A DNA stretch of 64,000 nucleotides from Synechococcus sp. MU1643 (GTDB lineage: Bacteria; Cyanobacteriota; Cyanobacteriia; PCC-6307; Cyanobiaceae), in contig NZ_VTKY01000001.1 in NCBI RefSeq assembly GCF_020514095.1, positions 186,001 through 250,000 on the forward strand, given 5' to 3'. The position numbers were made by a program, and so were the translations under genes. Below the pieces are notes generated by a model, which was not told where the DNA came from, ran no database searches, and saw only the letters and a program-made list of their open reading frames with translations. Below, one piece after another: positions 1 through 7,504 of this stretch. Position 1 is the stretch's first letter, and each line of letters opens with the position of its first letter.

Positions 1-47
1 CAGTCTGGCCGAGGTGACAGTTCATGCCCTTGGAAAGATGTGACTCA

Positions 48-67
48 CTAGGTCGGCGTTGACCTAG
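48..67. repeat. inverted repeat, 7-bp arms
   Basis: Arms CTAGGTC and GACCTAG are separated by a 6-base loop. No poly-T tract follows on either strand, so it is not a convincing terminator. Its role is unknown. Confidence 0.35.
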
Positions 68-164
68 TTGATGACGACTGTATCGACGTCAGCGACCTGG
101 AACAGGGTCGACACCTTTGGGTTCCTGGCACTATGACCCGACTTTTAGTGCCCACCGAAATTTC

Positions 165-308
165 TTACTGGTACTTGGATGCTTCGATAGGGCAATGCGA
201 AACAGCCATTTGTCGCATGATTGCTGCTACAGCGCTTTGATTGTTGAATGCGCGATAGACAGCGAGCTGTTTGCTCAATTCGTGGCATTCCTTTTGTTGG
301 GAGTCCAT
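165..308 (-). CDS. hypothetical small protein (47 aa)
   Basis: A minus-strand frame from ATG to TAA gives a 47-residue, mostly helical-looking hydrophilic protein beginning MDSQQKEC and ending EASKYQ. It has two Cys (about residues 8 and 39) and no membrane segment. No strong Shine-Dalgarno is visible. The opposite-strand frame over the same bases looks less protein-like. No family is recognised; support comes only from composition and the many similar small genes nearby. Confidence 0.45.
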   Translation of the reverse strand: MDSQQKECHELSKQLAVYRAFNNQSAVAAIMRQMAVSHCPIEASKYQ

Positions 309-358
309 GAGTAAACCGTTGACATGGAAATCATGGCCTCAGCAAGCATGGCGTGATT

Positions 359-372
359 GTGCCAAGTGCCAC
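359..372. repeat. GTGCCA direct repeat, left of integrase
   Basis: GTGCCA occurs twice, seven bases apart (359-364 and 366-371). The same hexamer is doubled on the other side of the recombinase gene at 1812-1831. This could be an arm-type binding site for the recombinase, which is inference only. Confidence 0.3.
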
Positions 373-504
373 AAAATTACATTGCATGAATCGAAGATCT
401 GAACGACCAGCCTAAGTATTAATACTCCTAAAAGTTTTATGTGATCAATGATGCAGAGGTAGTGCAATCAGCCTATTAAGGTTTTATTGATATAGGAGAT
501 GGCT

Positions 505-588
505 ATGGGATTGACTATTCCAGCGCTCTCAATCGGGGTCGTTATGTATCTATTTTTTCACTTTTTGCTGCGAGGCGTGTTCGGCTAA
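505..588 (+). CDS. 27-residue single-span membrane peptide
   Basis: ATG to TAA encodes 27 residues starting MGLTIPAL. One hydrophobic segment covers most of the peptide (about residues 4-23), followed by a short Arg/Gly/Phe tail. A clear Shine-Dalgarno, AGGAG at 494-498, lies six bases before the ATG, which is the main support. It is close in size to the smallest photosystem or cytochrome b6f subunits, but I do not recognise it as any of them. It stands alone on the plus strand just downstream of the convergent recombinase gene. Confidence 0.55.
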   Translation: MGLTIPALSIGVVMYLFFHFLLRGVFG

Positions 589-610
589 TTAATGAAGCCT
601 GGCTAATCAG

Positions 611-1804
611 TCAGACGTTGACCGCTGCCACGAGGTCTGCCGTCGCGTTTGGCTTGAACCGGGCGTAGCTCTTCAGGTGCACTTCGATGGTGTGCCCCAT
701 TGCCTCGCTGATGTTGGCGATGGGGATATTGGCAGCGTGCATCCCCTTGGCGTAGCGATGCCGGAATGAATAGGGGGTGAGCTGCTCACCCTGTCGCTTG
801 GCGTCTTCACGCATCGACAACCAAACCGTCCGCCGGCGCAGATAACGACTTAATGCCTCGCTGCCGTTGCCTTCACTGTTCAACGGCGGCAATTTCTCGC
901 CCACCTGCAATCGGCTTTGCAGGTTCCAGTTGATCGCAGACCCATCTGCATCGCGCACCAACAAGGGGTGCAGCCTGCGCGGTTGCGTCTTGGCTCCCTT
1001 CGTTCCCCCCATCGACTTCTGATAAATCGTCCAGAGTTCTGCCCTGTTTGCTCCGTCCTTAATCCGGAGATACCGCAACTCCTCAGGGCGCAGGCCGTAG
1101 ACGGAACAGAGCTGAATGGCGAACCGCCAGCGGTTGTGCTTTTCACCCTGAGGCAGGTTGTCGAGGATCTGGAGGATCTGCGCATCACTGAGGGGGTAAC
1201 CGATGCGCTTTGGCTTCAGGGTCTCTGGGAGCGTCGCAGGGGGGAAGTAAATGGGCTTTAGGTGTCCATGTTGCACCGCCCAGTTCAGGAAGCTGTAGAG
1301 CTTCTGCCGGCACATCTGGCGCATCCTTGTGCCCTGTTCCCATTGGGCCAGGCATTGCATCGCTAACGCTTCACCGTCCACTGGGGGTCGGCCTTCGAAT
1401 GCCTTGGCGCAGTTGCGCAGCACAGGCAGATAAAAGCCCTCCCAGGTCTTGTCGCCAGCGTTGGGGACGAACTCCCGGTAAGTCTCGATTAACTGGCTGA
1501 AATCCAGCTTCTGGTGACTGCTGGAGGTGTCGGCGTTTTGTGCGGCCGCGGCAAGGGTGATCTGTCCACCGTTCCAGCGCTTGAAGATCTGTTGGATGCG
1601 GGGCAACGCAAGCGCAGAACCACGCGCAGTCCACTCAAACGGGAGTGAAACAGTCCCCGCATCACGGACTACTAAGCGAATCCGGCCGCGGTTGTTGCGG
1701 ACGTACCAGCTCTCTCCGCAGGTCTCTGCGATCTGACGGCGGAAGGGCTTGATCCAGCTTTCTGTCTCAGAAACGCGGGGCAAGTGAATGAGGCCGGTTG
1801 CCAC
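611..1804 (-). CDS. tyrosine recombinase / phage-type integrase
   Basis: A 397-residue protein of the tyrosine recombinase (lambda integrase) family, which breaks and rejoins DNA at specific sites through a covalent 3'-phosphotyrosine. The C-terminal catalytic half shows the first Arg in YGLRPEE (about residue 240), YSFRHR (second Arg about 348), MGHT (His about 371) and the nucleophile Tyr in SYARF (about 380). The usual first His of the HxxR box is Tyr here (Y-S-F-R), as in some cyanobacterial members. The N-terminal part, with TLAAAAQN and a helical core-binding segment near residues 100-200, fits an arm/core-binding domain. It points to a mobile or formerly mobile element. No tRNA is adjacent within the window, so the attachment site is not identified. 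Confidence 0.9.
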   Translation of the reverse strand: MATGLIHLPRVSETESWIKPFRRQIAETCGESWYVRNNRGRIRLVVRDAGTVSLPFEWTARGSALALPRIQQIFKRWNGGQITLAAAAQNADTSSSHQKLDFSQLIETYREFVPNAGDKTWEGFYLPVLRNCAKAFEGRPPVDGEALAMQCLAQWEQGTRMRQMCRQKLYSFLNWAVQHGHLKPIYFPPATLPETLKPKRIGYPLSDAQILQILDNLPQGEKHNRWRFAIQLCSVYGLRPEELRYLRIKDGANRAELWTIYQKSMGGTKGAKTQPRRLHPLLVRDADGSAINWNLQSRLQVGEKLPPLNSEGNGSEALSRYLRRRTVWLSMREDAKRQGEQLTPYSFRHRYAKGMHAANIPIANISEAMGHTIEVHLKSYARFKPNATADLVAAVNV

Positions 1805-1811
1805 CTGAAGC

Positions 1812-1831
1812 GTGCCAAAGCTGTGCCAAAG
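1812..1831. repeat. GTGCCAAAG direct repeat upstream of integrase
   Basis: GTGCCAAAG occurs at 1812-1820 and 1823-1831, directly upstream of the recombinase start. An imperfect tandem repeat (TGCTGACACC / TGCCGACACT) follows at about 1843-1862. Position and spacing suit an operator or recombinase arm site. The function is inferred. Confidence 0.4.
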
Positions 1832-1925
1832 GCGTCAAGCATCTGCTGACACCTGCCGACACTTGACGACGTAGTAACACTGCGAAAACTGAGTGATCGT
1901 CTGGAGAGCCCCAGTGTTGGCCTTG

Positions 1926-2177
1926 TTATGCAGGCTGCTGGTGCAGCAACCAGTCGTTGAAGCCGCTGGTGTTCAGTTCGCTGATGCAGCTCTGCAGTTT
2001 GCGCAGATGGCTCTGCTTGATCTGGGTGAGCCGCTGCCCTTCCTGGGTTGTTGGCCCGACGCGGATTCGCTGCTGATTGAGCAGGTCCATTTCACGATCC
2101 AGATGCTCCATCAGGTTGAGCAGGGCGTAGCCCTGCTTGATTTCCTGCGCGCTGAGAGGCCTTGCGAAATAACCCAT
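1926..2177 (-). CDS. conserved-type hypothetical, coiled coil
   Basis: An 83-residue hydrophilic protein. After the start MGYFARPLSAQEI the chain is almost wholly helical, with charged and Leu-rich heptads (about residues 18-72), which suggests a coiled coil. There is no signal peptide or membrane span. It lies upstream of the recombinase gene on the same strand but is separated from it by about 120 bases containing direct repeats, so co-transcription is doubtful. No function is recognised. Confidence 0.65.
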   Translation of the reverse strand: MGYFARPLSAQEIKQGYALLNLMEHLDREMDLLNQQRIRVGPTTQEGQRLTQIKQSHLRKLQSCISELNTSGFNDWLLHQQPA

Positions 2178-2475
2178 CCGCCAGCCCTTAAGGATTGCTT
2201 AATTATCTCACGATGAGGCTTGCTGGTCTCGTTTGAGCCTTGATGAAAAGGCCTCCGGAAGCCCTTGGGCCGCGTGTGAGAGGTGTCTTGTTCCCCAAAT
2301 GAAGTGTGGTGGCAGCGACCTTGTGAAGCATGACCAGGTTGTGGCGAGGGCATGTCCAGGCGTAACTCGCGTGTTCAAGGAATCGCTGAGGCAGAACATC
2401 TTGGCGTCAGTTCGGAACAAGCTCGTCGATTGAGACGCAACGGGCCCAGCCGGCTGCTGGTAGCTCGGTGTTCTC
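2178..2475. other. intergenic stretch, no supported gene
   Basis: About 300 bases between two minus-strand genes. Open frames exist on both strands (for example 2233-2433 plus and 2208-2486 minus), but neither has a convincing ribosome site or protein-like composition. I see no RNA gene or terminator here. Confidence 0.4.
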
Positions 2476-2694
2476 TCAATCGACAATCTTGTAGAGCAGC
2501 TTGAACTGGCAGAAGCCAGCGGTGTCTTTCAGTGCTGGAACGTGAACACGGACCTCCGGCAGCGGTAGAAGAAAATCCCGGTTGGCTTGGGGCTTGGAAT
2601 AAAACGCCGTGCCTGGCTTCACGGTGAAAACAGCTGCTTGTCCCGCTGGGACCAGCGTGCCCAAGAGCAATCCAGCCGTCAGGAATCGGCGCAT
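2476..2694 (-). CDS. small secreted hypothetical protein
   Basis: A 72-residue protein with a clear Sec-type signal peptide: MRRF, then a hydrophobic core LTAGLLLGTLVPA, then a likely cleavage site after GQAA (about residue 21). The mature part is about 50 residues, with a single Cys and basic patches. It probably acts in the periplasm or outside the cell. No family is recognised, and it has no same-strand partner nearby. Confidence 0.65.
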   Translation of the reverse strand: MRRFLTAGLLLGTLVPAGQAAVFTVKPGTAFYSKPQANRDFLLPLPEVRVHVPALKDTAGFCQFKLLYKIVD

Positions 2695-2784
2695 TTGGCT
2701 CGTGGGTTGGTCTGGAGAAATTAAGAAGCGACCTTTCTGTCGTCAATGCAGGCTGCTTGCTCAGCACGAACTGGGTAGGGTCCG

Positions 2785-2928
2785 ATGGACTGGTTGATAG
2801 GCATGGGCGATTACACAGCAGCGATCTGGGTCACCATCGGTCTGACGGTCATCCTCACAGTTCCTGTCGTCTGGCAATTTATGCAACCCAACGATGATGA
2901 TTTCGGTGACCTCACCCGTAGAAAGTGA
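2785..2928 (+). CDS. 47-residue single-span membrane protein
   Basis: ATG to TGA encodes 47 residues: a short N-terminus (MDWLIGMG), one strongly hydrophobic helix at about residues 12-33, and an acidic then basic tail containing NDDDF and TRRK. Its stop overlaps the GTG start of the next frame as GTGA at 2925-2928, the layout of translationally coupled genes. It is therefore probably the first gene of a small plus-strand operon ending with the DUF427 gene. No family is recognised. Confidence 0.6.
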   Translation: MDWLIGMGDYTAAIWVTIGLTVILTVPVVWQFMQPNDDDFGDLTRRK

Positions 2929-3323
2929 GCCAACACGACGCCGTCACCATCCGTTGCTGGCAATTGACGGGTCAAACAGCAATCGAGGACATGGTTCTCG
3001 GTGTCGATGAACGTGCTGTCCGTGATGGGATCAATGTGCTGTCGTCCGACGATTTTGATGCCTGTTTGGCCATCGTGGTCTGTCGCATGGGGCCCAATTT
3101 CTATGCCCATCTGTAGCAGGTGGCGGGGCATTACAAGGGAGATGCCAGTGGGATCTGGGACCGCAGTCGCGGCTCCGGTGCTCCCGAGGGAACGGCCTAT
3201 GAGATCAAACCGGTCACTCGCATTCAGCGTGTTCCTGAGGCGTTGATCGGCCCCGACTCCCCCGAGGGAATTGCTGTGTCCCATCGGGTTGCCGTCATGC
3301 ACTATCTGCTCAACATGGGCTAG
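2925..3323 (+). pseudogene. hypothetical protein interrupted by in-frame TAG
   Basis: The frame starts at GTG 2925, overlapping the previous stop, and reads 63 codons to TAG at 3114-3116. The same frame then stays open through 3323 with equally protein-like sequence (PNFYAHL, stop, QVAGHYKGD). Joined, it would be about 132 residues. The simplest reading is a nonsense mutation in a gene between the small membrane protein and the DUF427 gene. A sequence error or UAG readthrough are alternatives. I do not recognise the family. Confidence 0.5.
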
Positions 3324-3326
3324 GCC

Positions 3327-3809
3327 ATGCACCCCGTTGAAAATGTTTCGAACTATCCCCGTCCTCCCCTGATTGAGCTGGTGTCCGGTTCTGTCGAGAT
3401 CTGGATTGCAGGACAGGCAATCGCCCAGGATCAGCGCTACGTGAGGGTGTGTGAAACCTTTCACCCGCCCACGATTTATCTGCACCCTTCAGCATTTCAC
3501 CCCGGCACGTTCCACCCCTCAACGGGACGGCCTTCGTTCTGTGAATGGAAAGGAGTGGCGTCTTATTGGGATGTGAGTGCTGTTGATGGCACCGATCGCC
3601 GTATTCGCGCGGGATGGAGTTACTCCAATCCAACGCAAGCCTTTTCTCTCTTGGCCGGGTGGATCAGCGTTTATCCCCGCCGCGTTGATACCTGCATGTT
3701 GGAAGAAGAGATGGTTTTGGCGCAGCCAGGCGAGTTTTATGGCGGCTGGATCAGCCCATGGATCCAAGGTCCCTTCAAGGGGGATACAAACCATCCCGAG
3801 TTGATTTGA
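3327..3809 (+). CDS. DUF427 domain protein
   Basis: A 160-residue protein that fits the DUF427 family (cupin-like beta fold, function unclear). Visible hallmarks are GSVEIWIAG near the N-terminus, a central TGRPSFCEWKGVASYWDV, and YPRRVD toward the C-terminus. It follows the interrupted frame by three bases in the same frame and reads as the last gene of the 2785-3809 group. No membrane segment is visible. The length is normal for the family, and the start ATG at 3327 is the first Met. Confidence 0.75.
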   Translation: MHPVENVSNYPRPPLIELVSGSVEIWIAGQAIAQDQRYVRVCETFHPPTIYLHPSAFHPGTFHPSTGRPSFCEWKGVASYWDVSAVDGTDRRIRAGWSYSNPTQAFSLLAGWISVYPRRVDTCMLEEEMVLAQPGEFYGGWISPWIQGPFKGDTNHPELI

Positions 3810-3889
3810 GATTGTTGGAGTGAGTTGAAACAATCCAAATCACGAATCAGAGGTTTATGTCTTCGTCTTCTGCAGGGTTGAGTGGCCCG

Positions 3890-4048
3890 TCAGTTCTTGA
3901 GACGGTGGAAGGGAGCTGCTGAGGACTCCAGCTTGGCGTGGGCCTTGTCGGCCTTTCTCAGAATCTTTTGCGCTTCTTCGCGGGTCTGGCACTCCTCAGC
4001 TGCGAGCTGAAGGGACTCGAGACGTGAATGGGCGGTGCTTGTCTTCAT
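3890..4048 (-). CDS. small helical hypothetical protein (52 aa)
   Basis: ATG to TGA encodes 52 residues starting MKTSTAHSRLESL. It is highly charged and helical throughout (EECQTREEAQKILRKADKAHAKL), with one Cys and no membrane span. This resembles short conserved coiled proteins of marine picocyanobacteria, but I cannot name it. The upstream ribosome site is weak, so the start is less certain than the frame. Confidence 0.55.
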   Translation of the reverse strand: MKTSTAHSRLESLQLAAEECQTREEAQKILRKADKAHAKLESSAAPFHRLKN

Positions 4049-4152
4049 CACTTCATAACCAATTGATAATCTTTAGCGTAAAACGCTTGGGACATCAAGC
4101 GATTCGGCCGAAAAAGATGTTCGTAAGAGCTTGTCAAGGTCAAGGGATGGGT

Positions 4153-4176
4153 GAGTGCAGGCTTGCAACTGCACTC
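4153..4176. repeat. stem-loop downstream of hli gene
   Basis: Arms GAGTGCAG and CTGCACTC form a perfect 8-bp stem with an 8-base loop, 30 bases past the stop of the minus-strand hli gene. No T-run follows, so it may be a weak terminator or a 3'-end stabilising hairpin for the hli transcript. Confidence 0.4.
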
Positions 4177-4205
4177 CCAAAGCATCCCCGCAGTAGTTGA
4201 ACGGT

Positions 4206-4403
4206 TCAGTTGCAGCCGAATACTCCAAAGGTGATTTGACTGACGATCCCGTGCCCCGTCAGGGCTTCCGTCAGCACGCCCACCACAAAGCCGATCATTG
4301 CGGCGCGGCCATTGAGGAGCTCTGCTCGCTCGAAACGTTCGTTACGGATTTGCGCTGCTGCGGCGCTTTGGAACCAGTCGTCGTTGGGGGTCGATGAAGC
4401 CAT
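4206..4403 (-). CDS. hli: high-light-inducible protein (Hli/Scp)
   Basis: A 65-residue one-helix member of the chlorophyll a/b-binding superfamily. It carries the signature RAELLNGRAAMIGFVVG (about residues 26-42), with Glu and Asn/Arg chlorophyll-binding positions, followed by EALTGHGI. The N-terminal third is hydrophilic and the C-terminus is short. Such proteins sit in the thylakoid membrane and help photoprotection, chlorophyll reuse and photosystem II repair under high light or other stress. It is monocistronic on the minus strand. Confidence 0.93.
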   Translation of the reverse strand: MASSTPNDDWFQSAAAAQIRNERFERAELLNGRAAMIGFVVGVLTEALTGHGIVSQITFGVFGCN

Positions 4404-4541
4404 CTTTCGCTAAAATCTTTCGAAATGTTAAGCCTTGCGTAACGGTTTGTAAATAGGTTCGGCTCCCTAAGAAGCATCACCAACTGCTGTCAAGCAGCTC
4501 GGTTCGGGGCCAAACCGGAGGTAGATGCATTCGCCCCAGTC

Positions 4542-4772
4542 ATGTCAACGTCACGAAATCGAGCCCACGGGCGCTTCTCCTCCCGTCGAATCGACGAGGA
4601 GCTTCAGGGAGCCCAAGACGCCTTGATTGCCTTTGATGGTTATGGACCCAACGGGCCGATGCTGCATGCCTCGGTCTTGCGGCGGCCTGCTGGTCGACGT
4701 TCAGTCACCTGGCTCGACAAGCTGTTTGCGCCGTTTCATCAACTTCTGGCTGGGTTCAGCCATCGGGGTTGA
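4542..4772 (+). CDS. hypothetical basic protein (76 aa)
   Basis: A 76-residue, Arg-rich protein starting MSTSRNRAHGRF. It has a central DEELQGAQDALIAFDGYGPNG and a semi-hydrophobic C-terminus (WLDKLFAPFHQLLAGF). There is no signal peptide or clear membrane span. It ends two bases from the stop of the convergent minus-strand frame at 4774. No family is recognised. The frame is more protein-like than its alternatives. Confidence 0.5.
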   Translation: MSTSRNRAHGRFSSRRIDEELQGAQDALIAFDGYGPNGPMLHASVLRRPAGRRSVTWLDKLFAPFHQLLAGFSHRG

Positions 4773-4773
4773 G

Positions 4774-4914
4774 TCAAGGGGTGTTGAGAACTCCGCGTTC
4801 TCGAGTCCTTCGCTGTTGGGTTCCGATGGCCAAGTGGTGAAGTTCCTCTGGAGTCAATGGACGCACTGCAGACATCAGTGCGTCATCAGTCCAATAGTCG
4901 GGACTGTCGAGCAC
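4774..4914 (-). CDS. hypothetical protein (46 aa, GTG start)
   Basis: A minus-strand frame ending TGA at 4774 reads as a compact hydrophilic protein with DSPDYWTDD, RPLTPEELHHLAIG and a basic tail RRTRERGVLNTP. GTG at 4914 gives 46 residues; TTG at 4926 would give 50. Neither start has a well-spaced ribosome site. The sequence is clearly non-random in this frame, but the family is unknown. Confidence 0.45.
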   Translation of the reverse strand: MLDSPDYWTDDALMSAVRPLTPEELHHLAIGTQQRRTRERGVLNTP

Positions 4915-5164
4915 TCCCCAGCGCAATGAGCAGATGGGCCAGAAATCATGGCTTCTCTTTTAAGAATGGCTTCAGCATGAAGCATCGCAATCCCAAGGTT
5001 TTTTGACCTACTGCTCCAGATTTAGTGTCTCCTTAGCAGCAGGCTTCCCTGCGATAAGTGCAGTGCTTCCGTTGCCTGATCTGGCTCCTATGCGCATGTT
5101 CACCAGAGTCATAAGTGAGTATTAACTTCCCCTGTATATGGTGTCTGGTGGGTATTATTTTTTA

Positions 5165-5249
5165 TTGCATCAAAGAGTGGTGCAGATCACCGGGTGATGG
5201 GGATTGCCTTGGCTATGGAGACCGCCCCAAGGATGGGGTGGTTTTTTTT
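5165..5249 (+). ncRNA. candidate small RNA ending at a strong terminator
   Basis: A Pribnow-like TATTAT at 5154-5159 is followed, 60-odd bases later, by an excellent Rho-independent terminator, with no protein gene between. Short complementary arms (GGTG/CACC) within the interval could form an upstream hairpin. The 5' end is a guess from the -10 position, and no clear -35 is seen. No named RNA family is recognised. Confidence 0.35.
5222..5249 (+). terminator. Rho-independent terminator (plus strand)
   Basis: Arms CCGCCCC and GGGGTGG form a 7-bp GC-rich stem (one G-U pair) with a 6-base loop, followed directly by eight T. The nearest plus-strand protein gene ends 450 bases upstream. Confidence 0.8.
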
Positions 5250-5434
5250 GTCTGCACCGAATGATTTATACCCTTGGTGTCTTGTGGATCAAGCCCGCTG
5301 CGGCTGGATTAGGTCAGCTGTGCATCTGCACCTGTAACCCTTGCCCTGGCGAGGACCAAGACGAAGGCAGAGCGAATCGCTTGCAACAACACCGCTGTGA
5401 TCAGGGCTGATCAGGAAGCGCCATGAACATTTGT

Positions 5435-6365
5435 TCAGTGGCTTGGGTGCGGTCGTAAGTCACCCAGAAGGACATAGGTCCTCAATAAATTCAGACCAGC
5501 GGCCAGGTATAGAAGAAACTCTGCCCACTCCTGATCGATATTAGTCGCCACTCCTGTTTCCGATTCTGTCGCCACAAAATAAGATAGAAATGCGGCGCAG
5601 AAGAATAGAGGCCAGAAGTATCTTGGGATGAAGAAGTTGCTGCTGGAAATCCGATTTTTAATAAGAGAGGTTGTGCGTTTCCATCGGATTGAAGGCCGCC
5701 ACAGGACGAGCACCAGAAGTACGATCGAGACCAAGAAAAGATTGAGGTCGAGGTGGTTCTGGAAGAACTCAAAGTTATGGAGTGTTATCTGGTTTTGGGC
5801 GTTCACCGCAGCGATGTTTTCAGGTGTTTTCCAGCCGAACAGGATTTGCCCCCAGGCAACCTCCTCGAGGCCAACAAACAGCATGATCAAAGAAATGATC
5901 GTGTAAACTACTGAAGGCAGGCGCATGGAAAAGCGCTTGCGGAGATCTTTGGAGATGAGCTACGATATCCAGGCGGATGTAAAAAGAATTAGGGCTTGTA
6001 AATACTCCAGAATTCTTCCTTCGCCAAGCAGATGCTTGTAGCGATAAATGTCCTGAACAGAAAGTTTCAGTAAAAATATCGCAGCCCATGATGAATGATG
6101 CAAGAGCAGTCATCAGGAAGGATCGTCGAGCTCGTGCTGAAGGGCTGTATTTTGCCAGCAGTGTCGTTATGAATGCTGATTTTCGAAAAATTCGTCCTGC
6201 TGCAACTAAGATCAAGCCAGCGGCACCCAGTTGCAACTCAGGCCAAGGAGAAGCATCCAGCCAAAAAGCGCTGATGAATTTATAAAGAGAGACCCCGAGA
6301 ACAACGACTCCAAACCACACAAAGACCTGGCCACAGATGCGCTGCACCGTCTCCTGCCTCATCAA
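5435..6365 (-). pseudogene. multi-pass membrane protein, broken twice
   Basis: Two minus-strand frames form one protein of about 310 residues. The first (from ATG 6365) encodes two to three membrane helices. At the T5 run (6072-6076) the sense moves to the other frame, which continues SVQDIYRYKHLLGEG. A TAG follows at 5960-5962, after which the same frame goes on to 5435 with GLEEVAWGQ, FGWKTPE and further helices. The GLEE(V/I)(A/S)WGQ motif belongs to a family of bacterial integral-membrane proteins of unknown function. One extra base plus one nonsense codon make a functional full-length product unlikely. Confidence 0.7.
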
Positions 6366-6576
6366 GCACTCTGATCGGCTCTTTTGTGAGGCGGGTGACC
6401 CTCAAAGCCATGCGATAAGGGGCGATTCACGAAGCAACCGTCTCGTTAAGGGGAGGTGATGACCCGCTCTCTTTGATTTGTGCAGGAGGGATGAGGATTC
6501 TTATCCGGTTTAGCAGGCGGCACCTCAGGACAACGATCTGGCCAGACCAGGCAGATCCATCCTGGGGGGTGGGAAC

Positions 6577-6723
6577 TTAACCAGCCATCCTCACTTGCCG
6601 AATCGATTCAAAATCGATTCCCATCACCTTGGTCAGATAAAGGTATCCGCCCCAAGCAACAACGTTGAGGCCTAGGGCCCAGAGATAGAGCGTTCGTCTG
6701 GCTTGGGTTGAGTCTTCGCCCAT
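6577..6723 (-). CDS. 48-residue single-span membrane protein
   Basis: ATG to TAA encodes 48 residues: a polar N-terminus MGEDSTQARRTL, one hydrophobic helix at about residues 13-30 (Trp- and Gly-containing), then a short polar tail ending QVRMAG. It starts three bases after the stop of the upstream minus-strand gene (6727-6876), so the two are almost certainly one transcript. Both encode tiny membrane proteins and may work together. The family is unknown. Confidence 0.6.
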   Translation of the reverse strand: MGEDSTQARRTLYLWALGLNVVAWGGYLYLTKVMGIDFESIRQVRMAG

Positions 6724-6726
6724 CGG

Positions 6727-6876
6727 CTATTTCCGGTTCATCAGACACCAGGCACCATAGAAGGCCAAGCCGAGCAGGATCCACGGAAAGATTGTGCGCA
6801 GCAATGTTAATCCAATCAGAACAACCACAAGTGTGATTGCAGATTGTTTCACCATGGTTTTGCTGCTGTCAGTCAT
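6727..6876 (-). CDS. 49-residue membrane protein
   Basis: I chose the ATG at 6876 (MTDSSKTMVKQSA), which has AGG five bases upstream. A longer frame back to 6954 exists, but its extra 26 residues look random. Two closely spaced hydrophobic stretches (about residues 12-28 and 30-45) form a short hairpin or one long helix, ending MNRK. It is the first gene of a two-gene unit with 6577-6723. No function is recognised. Confidence 0.65.
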   Translation of the reverse strand: MTDSSKTMVKQSAITLVVVLIGLTLLRTIFPWILLGLAFYGAWCLMNRK

Positions 6877-7053
6877 GACCTGCCAGCGGGGAATCAAAGC
6901 CATAACAACAACGATGCTGAACATCGTTCTAGGGGACTTGGCTGAGATTGCCAACCTCTAACCCAAGGTGGTTTGTTCACCATTTGATGTGTTGGTTTTA
7001 CGCCTGCTAAGCCGCTACTTTTGCCTTTGCCTTTGATTGATTGTTTCGTGACT

Positions 7054-7242
7054 TCAGCAATCGTATTCCAGGTGAGACTTCTGCTCACGCTTGCCAAAAT
7101 TGGCCTCTTTCATCTGTGATTCGTCATAAGCCCAGTCGCTGTAGATTCTTGATTCTGGGAAGCTCCTTTTAAGACGAAGAGCAGTGATACGTTGGCCAAG
7201 TAGATCGAACGACCATTTTGCTGCTGAAAGAACCTTGCCCAT
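7054..7242 (-). CDS. hypothetical protein (62 aa)
   Basis: ATG at 7242 is preceded by AGAGG at five bases, which favours it over the TTG five codons upstream. The protein is hydrophilic, with an amphipathic start (MGKVLSAAKWSFDLLGQ), a central Arg/Lys patch, a Tyr/Asp-rich SDWAYDES and a final Cys. No signal peptide, membrane span or known family is seen. Confidence 0.5.
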   Translation of the reverse strand: MGKVLSAAKWSFDLLGQRITALRLKRSFPESRIYSDWAYDESQMKEANFGKREQKSHLEYDC

Positions 7243-7328
7243 GACGCCTCTTTTCAACTCTTCCCATGTGATAGCCCATGGATGTCAATTGAACATTGGT
7301 GCATATGCTCATTGAGGCTCGCTTTGAT

Positions 7329-7499
7329 TCAAGACTCCTCGACTGCATCATTGGCGTTTTGTTTCATGGCCTCGTCGCGTCGTCGTTGTGCTTCACAGTT
7401 CCGGCAATCCTGTTGATCCAATCCAAAGAAATTCAGAGGTTTGATCTCACCGCAGCAGCTGCATTGACGTCCTTGTGCAGGGGGAGCTTCAAAAGCCAT
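7329..7499 (-). CDS. small zinc-ribbon-like protein (56 aa)
   Basis: Start ATG 7499 has an excellent ribosome site (AAGGAGT) nine bases upstream, so the longer frame to 7694 is rejected. The protein has CSCCGE and, 20 residues later, CRNCEAQRRR: two Cys pairs that could bind one zinc. The spacing resembles HNH-type or ribbon zinc-binding modules that recognise nucleic acid or protein. It lies five bases downstream of a second Cys-pair protein on the same strand. Confidence 0.7.
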   Translation of the reverse strand: MAFEAPPAQGRQCSCCGEIKPLNFFGLDQQDCRNCEAQRRRDEAMKQNANDAVEES

Positions 7500-7504
7500 G
7501 GTGG

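Larger units (their letters stand above)
4915..5434. other. 520-base non-coding stretch
   Basis: No convincing protein gene is visible. It contains an AT-rich promoter-like patch (TATTAT at 5154-5159) and the strong terminator at 5222-5249, listed separately as a possible small RNA. A 6-bp stem, GCTTCA/TGAAGC, lies near 4969-4983. The frame at 5204-5410 looks random. Confidence 0.45.

Noticed and set aside
117..314. Plus-strand 65-codon frame
   Set aside because: Composition looks random; the minus-strand frame at 165-308 over the same bases is more protein-like.
2233..2433. Plus-strand 66-codon frame
   Set aside because: TTG start, no ribosome site and an equally long opposite frame; not distinguishable from chance.
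2811..3485. Long minus-strand frame (224 codons)
   Set aside because: His/Gln/Arg-rich shadow of the plus-strand unit 2785-3809, with no ribosome site or family match.
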